Positions 47,771 through 56,670 of a DNA stretch of 64,000 nucleotides are shown in pieces. The stretch lies in assembly GCA_031253795.1 (NCBI GenBank), contig JAIRVR010000017.1, positions 124,001-188,000 of the forward strand. The letters run 5' to 3'. Within the stretch, counting starts at the first letter, position 1, and every line of letters starts with the position of its first letter. Under the pieces are notes generated by a model that saw only the letters and a program-made list of their open reading frames with translations, was not told where the DNA came from and searched no databases. The translations under genes were made by a program, and so were the position numbers. Source of the DNA: Burkholderiaceae bacterium (GTDB taxonomy: Bacteria; Pseudomonadota; Gammaproteobacteria; Burkholderiales; Burkholderiaceae_C).

Positions 47771-48391
47771 ATGCCGGGCCAGCCACGCCTGGCCCAATCG
47801 CCGGACGCAGGCCCCGCCACGGGCGGCTGGGACTGGCCGCGCACCCTGGCCGCGCGCGGCGGCGCCGCGCTGCAGCCTGCCCACCTGCGTCGCCGCCCCG
47901 AACCGCCCCAGGGCACGCGGCTGCACTGCTTCGTGCTGGACTGCTCCGCCTCCATGGCCGCGGGCGGCGCACTGGCACGTGCCAAGGGCGTGCTCCTGGC
48001 TCTCATGGACGAGGCCTACCGGCGGCGCGAACAGGTGGCCCTGCTGTGCTTTGCCGGCACGCGCGTGGAACTGCGCCTGCCCCCGCGCAAGGCCGCGGCA
48101 TGGAACGACGACTGGATCGCTCCCATAGGCGCTGGCGGCGGTACGCCGCTGTCGGTCGCCGTGGCCGAAGCCGGCCAACTCCTGGCCCGCCATGGCGGGC
48201 CGGCACGGGCCTGCGAAGGCTGGCTGTGGCTGCTGACCGACGGCCGCACCCGCGAGCGCCCCGCGCGGCCGGCGGCGGCGGACCAGGCGGCGGTGGTGGA
48301 CTTCGAGTCGGGGAGGGTGGTGCTGGGCAGGGCCAGGGGCCTGGCCCAGGACTGGGGATGCCGGTATATGTTGGCTTCGCAGTGGGGGTGA
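47771..48391 (+). CDS. VWA-domain chelatase subunit (ChlD/BchD C-terminal-like)
   Basis: TRLHCFVLDCSASMAAGGALARAKGVLLALMDEAYRRREQVALLCFAGTRVELRLPP...PIGAGGGTPLSVAVAEA (MIDAS DxSxS). Start codon uncertain; frame extends upstream. Confidence 0.8.
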   Translation: MPGQPRLAQSPDAGPATGGWDWPRTLAARGGAALQPAHLRRRPEPPQGTRLHCFVLDCSASMAAGGALARAKGVLLALMDEAYRRREQVALLCFAGTRVELRLPPRKAAAWNDDWIAPIGAGGGTPLSVAVAEAGQLLARHGGPARACEGWLWLLTDGRTRERPARPAAADQAAVVDFESGRVVLGRARGLAQDWGCRYMLASQWG

Positions 48392-48404
48392 GCCGCTTGT
48401 TTTT

Positions 48405-48500
48405 TGTCCCTGTGGAGGCACGTTCGGAGGCCGGGCCGCAGGCAGGCCTCGAAAAGCAAGCTCCCGATACGGGCAAGAAAAGGCTCTCCCGCAAATCCCG
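48405..48500 (+). repeat. Dispersed repeat family 2, copy 1
   Basis: ggccgggccgcaggcaggcctcgaaaagcaagctcccgatacgggcaagaaa; shares core with 62745-62800. Confidence 0.55.
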
Positions 48501-48662
48501 CGCCTATCCCCCATAATTCCCACTCCCCATCCCTCCAGGAGCACCCCGTCCCATGCGCCATTGATGCCGCCGCCCCCCAGCGGCCCGCTTTCCCGCCCTG
48601 CCTTTGCATGCGCTTTTGCGCGTCCCGGCACGGCCCTGCGTTGGCAATCCTTGGCATGCACG

Positions 48663-50300
48663 ATGACGAGCACCTCCACCATAACGCTGGACCACGTGTC
48701 CTGCGTACTGCCCGACGGCAGAACCCTTTTTTCCGACCTCTGTGAACACTTCGACCAGCGCCGCACCGGCCTGGTCGGCCGCAATGGCGTGGGCAAGTCC
48801 TGGCTGGCGCGGATTCTGGCCGGGCTGCAGGCGCCTTCGCAGGGCCGGTGCCTGCGCAGCGGCACGGTATGGCATCTGGCCCAGTGCACGGACTGGCATG
48901 GCCAGCCTTCGGTCGCCGCGCTGGCCGGGCTGAAGCCGGCGTTCGATGCGCTGGCGCGCATCGAGGCCGGCAGCACGGACCCGGCCGATTTCGAGCGGCT
49001 GGCGGACCGCTGGGATCTGCGCCAGCGATTGCAGGCGCAGCTGGAGATCGAGGGCCTGGGCCATGTGAACGCCGATACGCCCGGCCATGCGCTCAGCGGT
49101 GGCGAGGCCGTGCGCGTGGCCCTGGTGGGGGCCTTGCTGTCGGGGGCCGACCACCTGGTGCTGGACGAGCCCAGCAACCACCTGGATGGCGCCAGCCGCG
49201 CCGCCCTGGCGCGTCAGCTGCAGCGCTGGCCGCGCGGTCTGATCGTGGTCAGCCATGACCGCCGCCTGCTGGAAGGCATGGAACGCACGGTGGAGCTGTC
49301 ACCGCTGGGTCTGCGCAGCCATGGCGGCGGCTACGGCCTGTATGCCGAGGCCAAGGCGCGCGACCTGGCCCGGGCTGGCGAGCAATTGGCGCAACGCAAG
49401 CTGGAGCGCCGCCGCGAAACGCAGCAGCTGCGCGAGCAGCAGGAGCGCCAGGAACGGCGCCAGGCGCGCGGGAGCCGCCAGGGCCAGGAAGCCAACCAGG
49501 CGCGCATTCTGCTGGACCGCCAGAAGGAGCGCAGCGAAGACTCGGCGGGTCGGCTGCGCCTGCAGCAGGCGGCGGCGCGCGAGCGGCTGGACCTGCGCGT
49601 GCGCGAGGCGGCCGGCCAGGTCGAGCAGGCCATGCCCATCCATCTGCAGGGACTGCCCGTGGCGGCGGGCGCAGGCCAGCGTGTCGTGGCCTGGCTGGAG
49701 CAGGTGGTCCTGCCGGGTGCGGACGGCCAGGCGCCGCTCGATCTGTCGCTGCGCGGCGGCCAGCGGCTGGCCATCACCGGGCCCAACGGCTGCGGCAAGA
49801 CCCGGCTGCTCGAGGTGCTGGCGGGCCGGCTGCAGCCCGCCGCCGGCCGGGCCGGCCTGTGCGTCCCCAGCGCCTGCCTCGATCAGCGGCTGTCGGGTCT
49901 GGACGGTACGCTGCCCGTGCTGGACCTGGTGCGCCAGGCCTGCCCCGGCCTGGCCGAGGACCTGCTGCGCACGCGGCTGGCCCAGCTGGGCCTGGGGCCG
50001 CAGCAACTGGCGCTGTCGGGCGAGCAGCTCAGCGGCGGAGAACGGCTCAAGGCCGCCCTGGCCTGTGCCCTGCATGCCGAACCGCCAGCCCAGCTGCTGC
50101 TGCTGGACGAACCCTGCAACCACCTGGACCTGGCTTCCATGCAGGCGCTGGAGGCCATGCTGTGCGATTACCAGGGCGCCCTGGTGGTGGTCTCGCATGA
50201 CGAGGCCTTTCTCGCCGCGCTGGCGCTGACCGACAGGCTGGAGCACCTGCCCGGCGGCTGGCGGCTGGGGCCGGGCGGGGAGGGGGCGCCCGCAACCTAG
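48663..50300 (+). CDS. ABC-F family ATPase
   Basis: Two ABC domains in one soluble protein: GLVGRNGVGKSWLARILAGLQ..., LSGGEAVRVALVGALLSGADHLVLDEPSNHLDG; ITGPNGCGKTRLLEVLAG..., LSGGERLKAALACALHAEPPAQLLLLDEPCNHLDL. Confidence 0.92.
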   Translation: MTSTSTITLDHVSCVLPDGRTLFSDLCEHFDQRRTGLVGRNGVGKSWLARILAGLQAPSQGRCLRSGTVWHLAQCTDWHGQPSVAALAGLKPAFDALARIEAGSTDPADFERLADRWDLRQRLQAQLEIEGLGHVNADTPGHALSGGEAVRVALVGALLSGADHLVLDEPSNHLDGASRAALARQLQRWPRGLIVVSHDRRLLEGMERTVELSPLGLRSHGGGYGLYAEAKARDLARAGEQLAQRKLERRRETQQLREQQERQERRQARGSRQGQEANQARILLDRQKERSEDSAGRLRLQQAAARERLDLRVREAAGQVEQAMPIHLQGLPVAAGAGQRVVAWLEQVVLPGADGQAPLDLSLRGGQRLAITGPNGCGKTRLLEVLAGRLQPAAGRAGLCVPSACLDQRLSGLDGTLPVLDLVRQACPGLAEDLLRTRLAQLGLGPQQLALSGEQLSGGERLKAALACALHAEPPAQLLLLDEPCNHLDLASMQALEAMLCDYQGALVVVSHDEAFLAALALTDRLEHLPGGWRLGPGGEGAPAT

Positions 50301-51034
50301 GGTGCGGGCGGGATCAGGGCGCGCAGGGCCTGCACATCCGTCACCAGCAGGGCCTGGCGGCCTTCCTTGCGCAGCAGGCCGCGCCGCGTGAGCGCGCCCA
50401 GTTCGCGCGTGACCTGTTCGCGGTTGGTGCTGATCTTGCTGGCCAGCGTGGCGTGGGAGGGGGCGGGGTCCAGGCGGGCCGATCGGTCGGGGGCCACGCC
50501 GGCCTCCTGGGCCAGGCGCAGCAGCTCGGCATGCAGGCGCGTGGGCACGCCCTGCGTGCTCAGTTCCATGACGCGGTCGGTCAGGCGCCGCACCAGGCCG
50601 GCCAGGTCGACCATCACGCGCATGGCGATGGCGGGTTCGCGCGCCAGCAGGGCCAGGAAGTCCTCGCGCGTGAGGCTGGCCAGCAGCGAGGATTCGAGGG
50701 TGACCACATCGGTGGAGCGTGCATGGCCGTCGATGGCCGCCAGGTCCCCGAAATGCTCGCCCGCACCATGATCGCGGAAGCTGACCTCGCGACCGCCTGG
50801 CGAGTAGGTGGTGATGCGCACGCGGCCCGAGACCAGGAAGAAGACATCGCTGCCCGTGGAGCAGCGGCTGAACACGGGCTGGCGGGCCGCCAGCGGCCGC
50901 CATTCGCAATCGGCCGCGATGCGGTCCAGGCTGGCGTCCGCCAGTCCGTCGAACAGGGCGATGCGGCGCAGGGCGAAGCTCGATGGCGTGTGTGCGGCAG
51001 AGGTGGACATCGGGGCGGGTGTCGAAGAAGCCAT
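50297..51034 (-). CDS. Crp/Fnr-family transcriptional regulator
   Basis: cNMP-binding fold FLVSGRVRITTYSPGGREVSFRDHGAGEHFGDLAAIDGHARSTDVVTLESS plus HTH THATLASKISTNREQVTRELGALTRRGLLRKEG. Confidence 0.92.
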   Translation of the reverse strand: MASSTPAPMSTSAAHTPSSFALRRIALFDGLADASLDRIAADCEWRPLAARQPVFSRCSTGSDVFFLVSGRVRITTYSPGGREVSFRDHGAGEHFGDLAAIDGHARSTDVVTLESSLLASLTREDFLALLAREPAIAMRVMVDLAGLVRRLTDRVMELSTQGVPTRLHAELLRLAQEAGVAPDRSARLDPAPSHATLASKISTNREQVTRELGALTRRGLLRKEGRQALLVTDVQALRALIPPAP

Positions 51035-51136
51035 GGGAACCAAAACGGGGGCCGGCGCCACCAAGAGAACCTGGACCGGCTGCCGGTTTTGCCCGATTAT
51101 CGGCCTGCCGTGCTCCGGCGGCCCCTTACCCCTTTC

Positions 51137-52777
51137 ATGGCCCGCGTACCCCGTCCCTCCCTGGCATTTCCCTTTCTGCGCAGCCTGCACTGGTCCAGCG
51201 GCCTGGTGCTGTGGCTGTATGCGGCCCTGCACCTGGGCAACCATGCCCTGGGCCTGGTGTCGCTGCAGGTGGCCGAGTCGGCGCGCGCGGTCATCCACGG
51301 GCTGTGGCGTTCGGCGCCGGGCACGGTGCTGCTGTATGGGGCGCTGGCCCTGCACATGGCCATGGCCCTGCATGCGCTGTGGCAACGGCGCAGCCTGCGC
51401 ATGCCGCCCCTGGAGGGGCTGCGCCTGGCCCTGGGCCTGTGCCTGCCCCTGCTGCTGGCCCTGCATGTGCCGGCCACGCGCCTGGCGCAGGAACTGTGGT
51501 CCGTCGAGCCTTCGTACGACCGCATCGTGCGCTCGTTCTGGAACCCTTCGAGCATGGCCGCCCAGTTGCTGCTGCTGTGCGCGGCCTGGGCCCATGGCTG
51601 CATGGGCCTGCATCTGGCGCTGCGCGCACGCCCGGCCTGGCGGCGCTGGCAGCCGCTGCTGCTGACCGGGGCCGTGCTGCTGCCCGTGCTGGCGGCCCTG
51701 GGCATTCTGTCCATGGTGCGCGAAATCCAGGCCGCGGACCTGCCGGCACCGCCCGTGCCTTCGCCCGAGGCTGCGCAATGGCTGCGCGGCCTGACGGCGG
51801 ACCTGCGCGAGGGCTGGCTGGCACTGCTGGCCATTCCCCTGGTCGGGCGCGGCCTGTGGCGCATGTTGCGCGCCCGCGGCGGCGCCCGCGTGCAGCTGCA
51901 CTATCCGGGCCGCACGGTCCAGGTGCCGCGCGGCCTGAGCGTGCTGGAGGCCAGCCGCGAGCACGGCATCGCGCACCTGTCGCTGTGCGGTGGCAAGGCG
52001 CGCTGTTCCACCTGCCGAGTGCGTGTCAGCGGTCCCCCGGCCCACCTGCCCCGGAGCCGGCGCGCCGAGCGCCTGACGCTGGAGCGCGTGGGCGCGCCTG
52101 ACGATGTGCGCCTGGCCTGCCAGCTGCGGCCCACGGGCGACATCCAGGTGGTGCCGCTGTTTTCCGCGGCCGCATCGCAGCGTCCGGCGCGCCGGGGCGA
52201 GGAGCGCGAGGTGGCGATCCTGTTCGTGGACCTGCGCCGCTGGTCCGGCCTGGCCGAGCGCCAGTGGCCCGTGGACCTGTCCTGGGTGCTGGACCAGTAT
52301 TTCGAGCTGGTGGGCCAGGCCGTGCGCGACAGCGGGGGGCTGGCCAACCAGTTCATCGGCGACAGCGTGATGGCCATCTTCGGCCTGGACCAGGACCTGG
52401 ACACGGCCTGCCGCCAGGCCGTGCATGCCAGCGCCCTCATCGACCGGCGCATGCAGGACTGGAGCAGCGGCTTCGAGGCCCAGTTCGGCCAGCCGCTGGA
52501 CTTCGGCATGGGCCTGCACGCGGGCCGCGCGGCCGTGGGCCGCGTGGGCTTCGAGCAGACGACCAGCTTCACCGCCGTGGGCGAGGTGGTCAATACCGCC
52601 AGCCGCCTGCAGGAGCACACCAAGCGCGCCGAAGCCCGCCTGGTGCTGTCGCAGGAGGTGGCGCGCCGCGCCGGGGTGGAAGCCGGGCTGGGACGGGCCA
52701 CCGAGGTCCAGGTGCGCGGGCGCTCGCGGCCGCTGTGGGTGCTGCAGGTGTCAAGGCCGGCGCTGCAGTGGCCCTGA
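51137..52777 (+). CDS. Membrane-bound class III adenylate/guanylate cyclase with [2Fe-2S] ferredoxin domain
   Basis: N-terminal multi-TM region; CGGKARCSTCRVRV...RLACQL (CX4CX2C...C); cyclase EVAILFVDLRRWSGLAER...GLANQFIGDSVMAIFG...TAVGEVVNTASRLQEHTK. Confidence 0.9.
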   Translation: MARVPRPSLAFPFLRSLHWSSGLVLWLYAALHLGNHALGLVSLQVAESARAVIHGLWRSAPGTVLLYGALALHMAMALHALWQRRSLRMPPLEGLRLALGLCLPLLLALHVPATRLAQELWSVEPSYDRIVRSFWNPSSMAAQLLLLCAAWAHGCMGLHLALRARPAWRRWQPLLLTGAVLLPVLAALGILSMVREIQAADLPAPPVPSPEAAQWLRGLTADLREGWLALLAIPLVGRGLWRMLRARGGARVQLHYPGRTVQVPRGLSVLEASREHGIAHLSLCGGKARCSTCRVRVSGPPAHLPRSRRAERLTLERVGAPDDVRLACQLRPTGDIQVVPLFSAAASQRPARRGEEREVAILFVDLRRWSGLAERQWPVDLSWVLDQYFELVGQAVRDSGGLANQFIGDSVMAIFGLDQDLDTACRQAVHASALIDRRMQDWSSGFEAQFGQPLDFGMGLHAGRAAVGRVGFEQTTSFTAVGEVVNTASRLQEHTKRAEARLVLSQEVARRAGVEAGLGRATEVQVRGRSRPLWVLQVSRPALQWP

Positions 52778-52905
52778 GGGCAAGACGGGGGCCGCTGTTT
52801 GCGAAAGACTGTGCGTTTAGGCACTGACGCGCAGGCACCCCCGGGGAGAGACTTCAGGCATGCAGAAAGCAATCACGCGCTGCAGGTTTTGATCAAGGAA
52901 TCGCC

Positions 52906-53268
52906 ATGAAGCACACCAAGCAACTCCTCGCCATCGTCGCACTGTCCGCCGCCGCATGGTCGGGCCTGGCCTCGGCCGCCCCGGCAGGCGCCCAGGTCTC
53001 CTCGGAAACCTGGTTCGGCGACCAACCCGTCAGCACCGGCCGCGCCCTGTCGCGTGCCGAAGTGGAGGCCGATCTGGCCATGTGGAAGCGCGCCGGCCTC
53101 GATCTGTACCAGAACATCGATGGCAACTACTGGGATGCCGACTACCAGCAGCACCTGGCCCAGTACCAGCGCCTGCGCAGCGGCCCCGAGTACCTGGCCG
53201 AGCTGCAGCGCCTCGGTGGTTCCGTGACGGCGGCCGAAGGCCAGGGAGCCGGCCGTGTCCCGGGCTGA
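52906..53268 (+). CDS. DUF4148-like small exported protein
   Basis: Signal peptide; STGRALSRAEVEADLAMWKRAGLDLY...; common short exported family in Burkholderiales. Confidence 0.65.
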   Translation: MKHTKQLLAIVALSAAAWSGLASAAPAGAQVSSETWFGDQPVSTGRALSRAEVEADLAMWKRAGLDLYQNIDGNYWDADYQQHLAQYQRLRSGPEYLAELQRLGGSVTAAEGQGAGRVPG

Positions 53269-53689
53269 AGCATTGTCGCGTTCCGCACCGGCCCAGGGTG
53301 CCAATGACCTGGGCCCGCTGGTGGCCCGGGTGCTGCTGAGCCTGCTGTTCCTGTACAGCGGGGTCGGCAAGCTGCTGGGGCCGGAGGCCACCATGGCCTA
53401 TATCGCCAAGGCCGGCCTGCCTCTGCCCATGCTGTCCTATGCCATGGCCCTGGTGGTGGAACTGGGGGTGGCAACCGCCCTGCTGCTGGGCTACCGGACG
53501 CGGGAGGCCGCGGCCGTGATGGCGGTGTTCAGCATCGCTTCGGCGCTGATGTTCCACAACCAGTTCGCCGACAAGGGCCAGCTGATCCAGTTCCTCAAGA
53601 ACCTGGCGATCGCCGGGGGTTTTGTGCAGCTGATGCTGGGCCCCGTGGGCCGGCTGGGCTGGGATGGACGGCGCCAGGGCACACGCTGA
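53255..53689 (+). CDS. DoxX-family membrane protein
   Basis: GPLVARVLLSLLFLYSGVGKLLGPEATMAYIAKAGLPLPMLSYAMALVVELGVATALLLGYRTREAA. Confidence 0.88.
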   Translation: MSRAEALSRSAPAQGANDLGPLVARVLLSLLFLYSGVGKLLGPEATMAYIAKAGLPLPMLSYAMALVVELGVATALLLGYRTREAAAVMAVFSIASALMFHNQFADKGQLIQFLKNLAIAGGFVQLMLGPVGRLGWDGRRQGTR

Positions 53690-53749
53690 AAAAAGACGGT
53701 CCATGCGCGGGCCACCGAGGGATCGGTGGCCCGTTGCGTTTTCTGCGGG

Positions 53750-54424
53750 TCAGACCCGGATGCCTTTTTCGGCCAGGCGGCGCGCATAGGCCGCCAGGAT
53801 CAGGCGCTCGGAGTGCACCAGGTAGTCGTTGAGCGCGGACGCGGCCTCGGCGGGCTGGCCGGCCTCGAACTGCTGCAGGATGCGGGCATTCATGTCCACG
53901 TAGGGTGCGTGCAGGAAATGCGGATCGCGCAGCAGTCCGAAGGCCAGGCGCAGTTCGGCCAGCAGGTGCTCGAACATGGTGTTCAGGCGCTCGCTGTCGG
54001 CCAACTGCACGATGGCCTTGTGGAAGGACATGTTGGCCGTGCCCACGCCCGACCAGTCCTGGGCTTCGCGGTTGCGCTGGGCGGTGTCCACGGCCTCGCG
54101 CATGAGTGCGCGCGCGGGATGCATGGGATAGGCCTGTGCCAGGGCCTGGCATTCCACCATGCGGCGCACGCGGTAGATGTCGATGATGGAGGCGATGCTG
54201 GGCGCGGCCACCGATACGCCCTTGTTGGGCTCGTGCACCAGCAGGCCTTCCTTGGTCAGCAGCCGGAAGGCCTCGCGCAAGGTGTTGCGCGAGATGGCCA
54301 GGCTTTCGCTGAGAGCGGCCTCCGACAGCTTTTGCCCGGGTTCCCAGGCCCCGTCGATGAGCTTGCTGCGCAGCTGCTCGGTCACGCGGTCGGTCAGGTT
54401 CTGGATCTCGGTGCTACGGGTCAT
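53750..54424 (-). CDS. GntR-family regulator, FCD subfamily
   Basis: DRVTEQLRSKLIDGAWEPGQKLSEAALSESLAISRNTLREAFRLLTKEGLLVHEPNKGVSVA. Confidence 0.93.
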   Translation of the reverse strand: MTRSTEIQNLTDRVTEQLRSKLIDGAWEPGQKLSEAALSESLAISRNTLREAFRLLTKEGLLVHEPNKGVSVAAPSIASIIDIYRVRRMVECQALAQAYPMHPARALMREAVDTAQRNREAQDWSGVGTANMSFHKAIVQLADSERLNTMFEHLLAELRLAFGLLRDPHFLHAPYVDMNARILQQFEAGQPAEAASALNDYLVHSERLILAAYARRLAEKGIRV

Positions 54425-54472
54425 GGTGGAGCGGATGTGAAGGCCAGAGCGCAGTGTAGCGAGGGCCGGGGC

Positions 54473-55627
54473 TCAGCCCAGCAATCGCCCGCCCGTGCCC
54501 AGCACGCCCAGATCGATGAAGCCCGATCCCACATAAGGGGCCTGGCTGCCGTAGTCGATGGCAAAGCCGCCCAGGTCCCACTGGCGTATGCCGGCCAGCG
54601 CCGTGCGCAGCCGGGCCTGGCCGGGGTCGCGGCCTGCGCGTTCCAGGCCTTCGGCCAGCACCCGTGTGTTGACATAGGCCTCCAGGCTGCCCAGCGAAAA
54701 CTCCTGCTGCCGGTTGGCGCGCATGGCCGCCTGGTAGTCGCGCACCAGCTGCAGCCTGGCCAGATGGGGCGAGGGCACGACCATGGTCATGGCCAGGCCG
54801 CGTGCATCCTCGCCAAGCCGGGCCAGGCTGTCGTGGGGCAGGGTCACGCTCAGGCCCGACAGCAGCATGCCCGGAGCGCTTTTGCGCAGGCCGCGCACCA
54901 GGTCGGCCGATACCGTGCCGGCCGTGGCCAGCAGCAGGGCTGAGGGGTGGGCGCCGGCGGCCTTGTCCACCACATCGGCCAGATTCTTGCCGTCGGTGGC
55001 CACGGCCAGTTGCAGGGCCGGCTTCATGTTCAGGCCGGCCAGAGCGCGCGTGGCGTCCTCCAGCATTTCGCGGCCATAGCCGTTGTCCAGGTGGACGATG
55101 CCTATGCTCTTGAGCCCCATGCCGGCCAGGCGCTGGACCAGACGGTTGACTTCCGTGGTGTAGCTGGCGCGCACATGAAAGACGTTGCGCGAGGGCTGGC
55201 GCAGCGAAGACGCGCCTGTCCAGGGCGCCACATAGGGGATGCCGGCCTCCTCGACCAGGGGCAGGATGGCCGTGTTGTTGGGTGTGCCCACGCAGGACAG
55301 CAGGGCAAAGGCGGAGCCCTGGGACAGCATCTTCTTCACGTTGTCGGCCGTTCGCTGGGGCACGTAGCCGTCGTCCACCAGCTGCAGGCGCAGCGTGCGG
55401 CCGTGGATGCCTCCGCGCGCATTGATCTGGGCCATGGCGGCCTCGGCACCCTGCTGTATGTCCTTGCCGAAGCTGGCCAGCGGCCCCGTCATGGCGGCCG
55501 AACAGCCGATGGTCAGTGTCCTGGCGGCCAGGCCGGGTTCATCGGCCAGTGCGTGGCGCACCAGGGCCGGTGCCGCCAGCAGGGTCGCGGCGCGGGGAAG
55601 GGCGGAGACAAGTTGGCGGCGGCGCAT
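54473..55627 (-). CDS. Branched-chain-amino-acid-type (LivK) ABC substrate-binding protein
   Basis: LTIGCSAAMTGPLASFGKDIQQGAEAAMAQINARGGIHGRTLRLQLVDDGYVPQRTADNVKKML. Confidence 0.92.
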   Translation of the reverse strand: MRRRQLVSALPRAATLLAAPALVRHALADEPGLAARTLTIGCSAAMTGPLASFGKDIQQGAEAAMAQINARGGIHGRTLRLQLVDDGYVPQRTADNVKKMLSQGSAFALLSCVGTPNNTAILPLVEEAGIPYVAPWTGASSLRQPSRNVFHVRASYTTEVNRLVQRLAGMGLKSIGIVHLDNGYGREMLEDATRALAGLNMKPALQLAVATDGKNLADVVDKAAGAHPSALLLATAGTVSADLVRGLRKSAPGMLLSGLSVTLPHDSLARLGEDARGLAMTMVVPSPHLARLQLVRDYQAAMRANRQQEFSLGSLEAYVNTRVLAEGLERAGRDPGQARLRTALAGIRQWDLGGFAIDYGSQAPYVGSGFIDLGVLGTGGRLLG

Positions 55628-55806
55628 GGATGTCGGTGCGGGCGGCGGCAGTGGAGGTGCGGCCCATTGTAGGAAGCGGTCTTGCGCCAGGACCGGCGCG
55701 GTGCCTGGGTTTTACCCGGGGGGCGGGCACCGTGCATGCCGTCTTCCCAGCGAAGCGCTGAGCTTGTAGGCAAGGATATGCGGGTTTGTACTATGTCTAT
55801 GCAAAG

Positions 55807-55863
55807 ATTGTCATGCTCACAATTCGTTCTTGTAAGACAACTTTCATTTTTTGTTGAACAAAA
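55807..55863. promoter_or_regulatory. Cluster of three inverted repeats upstream of the DUF969 gene (candidate GntR/FCD operators)
   Basis: ATTGT-N7-ACAAT (55807-55823), TTGT-AAG-ACAA (55830-55840), TTTTGTT-G-AACAAAA (55849-55863). Confidence 0.6.
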
Positions 55864-55922
55864 CCGGGCTGTGGCAGGAACAGGCCATTGCGTTCCCAGG
55901 GGGTGTTCGACGGGAGGTATTC

Positions 55923-56669
55923 ATGCCGACTGACATCAATCTGTGGCCGCTCATAGGCGTGGCCATTATCGTGGCGGGCTTTGTGCTGCGCTTCAACCCC
56001 ATGATGGTCGTGATCGTCACGGCCATCGGCACGGCGCTGGCGGCGGGCTTTCCCGTCGACAAGGTGCTGGCCACCATAGGCACGGGCTTCATCAAGACGC
56101 GCAACCTGCCGCTGATCATCCTGCTGCCGCTGGCCGTCATCGGCTTGCTGGAGCGCCATGGCCTGCGCCAGCATGCGCAGCGCTGGATCAGTTCGATCAA
56201 GTCGGCCACGGCGGGCCGCCTGCTCATCGTTTACCTGGCCGCGCGCCAGCTCACGGCCGCCGTGGGCCTGACCAGCCTGGGCGGCCATCCTCAGATGGTG
56301 CGTCCGCTGCTGGCGCCCATGGCCGAAGGCGCGACCCAGTCGCGCTATGGCGTGCTGCCCGCCAAGGTGCGCGACAAGCTGCGCGCCTATTCGGCCGCCA
56401 CGGACAATGTGGGCCTGTTCTTCGGCGAGGACATCTTCGTGGCCTTCGGCGCCATCGTGCTGATGACCACCTTCCTGAAGGAAGCCGGCATCGAGGTCGA
56501 GCCCATCCACGTGGCGCTGTGGGGCATTCCCACGGCCATCTGCGCCTTCATCATCCACGCCTGGCGCCTGAACCGCCTGGACCGCACGCTGCAGCGCGAA
56601 CTGGCCGCTTACCAGGCCAGCCAGGCCAGCGCCCAACCCGCGGCCGCCACCGAAGCCAAGGGAGCCTGA
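55923..56669 (+). CDS. DUF969 family membrane protein (predicted 5-oxoproline-locus transporter subunit)
   Basis: INLWPLIGVAIIVAGFVLRFNPMMVVIVTAIGTALAAGFPVDKVLATIGTGFIKTRNLPLIILLPLAVIGLLERHGL. Confidence 0.85.
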   Translation: MPTDINLWPLIGVAIIVAGFVLRFNPMMVVIVTAIGTALAAGFPVDKVLATIGTGFIKTRNLPLIILLPLAVIGLLERHGLRQHAQRWISSIKSATAGRLLIVYLAARQLTAAVGLTSLGGHPQMVRPLLAPMAEGATQSRYGVLPAKVRDKLRAYSAATDNVGLFFGEDIFVAFGAIVLMTTFLKEAGIEVEPIHVALWGIPTAICAFIIHAWRLNRLDRTLQRELAAYQASQASAQPAAATEAKGA

Positions 56670-56670
56670 C

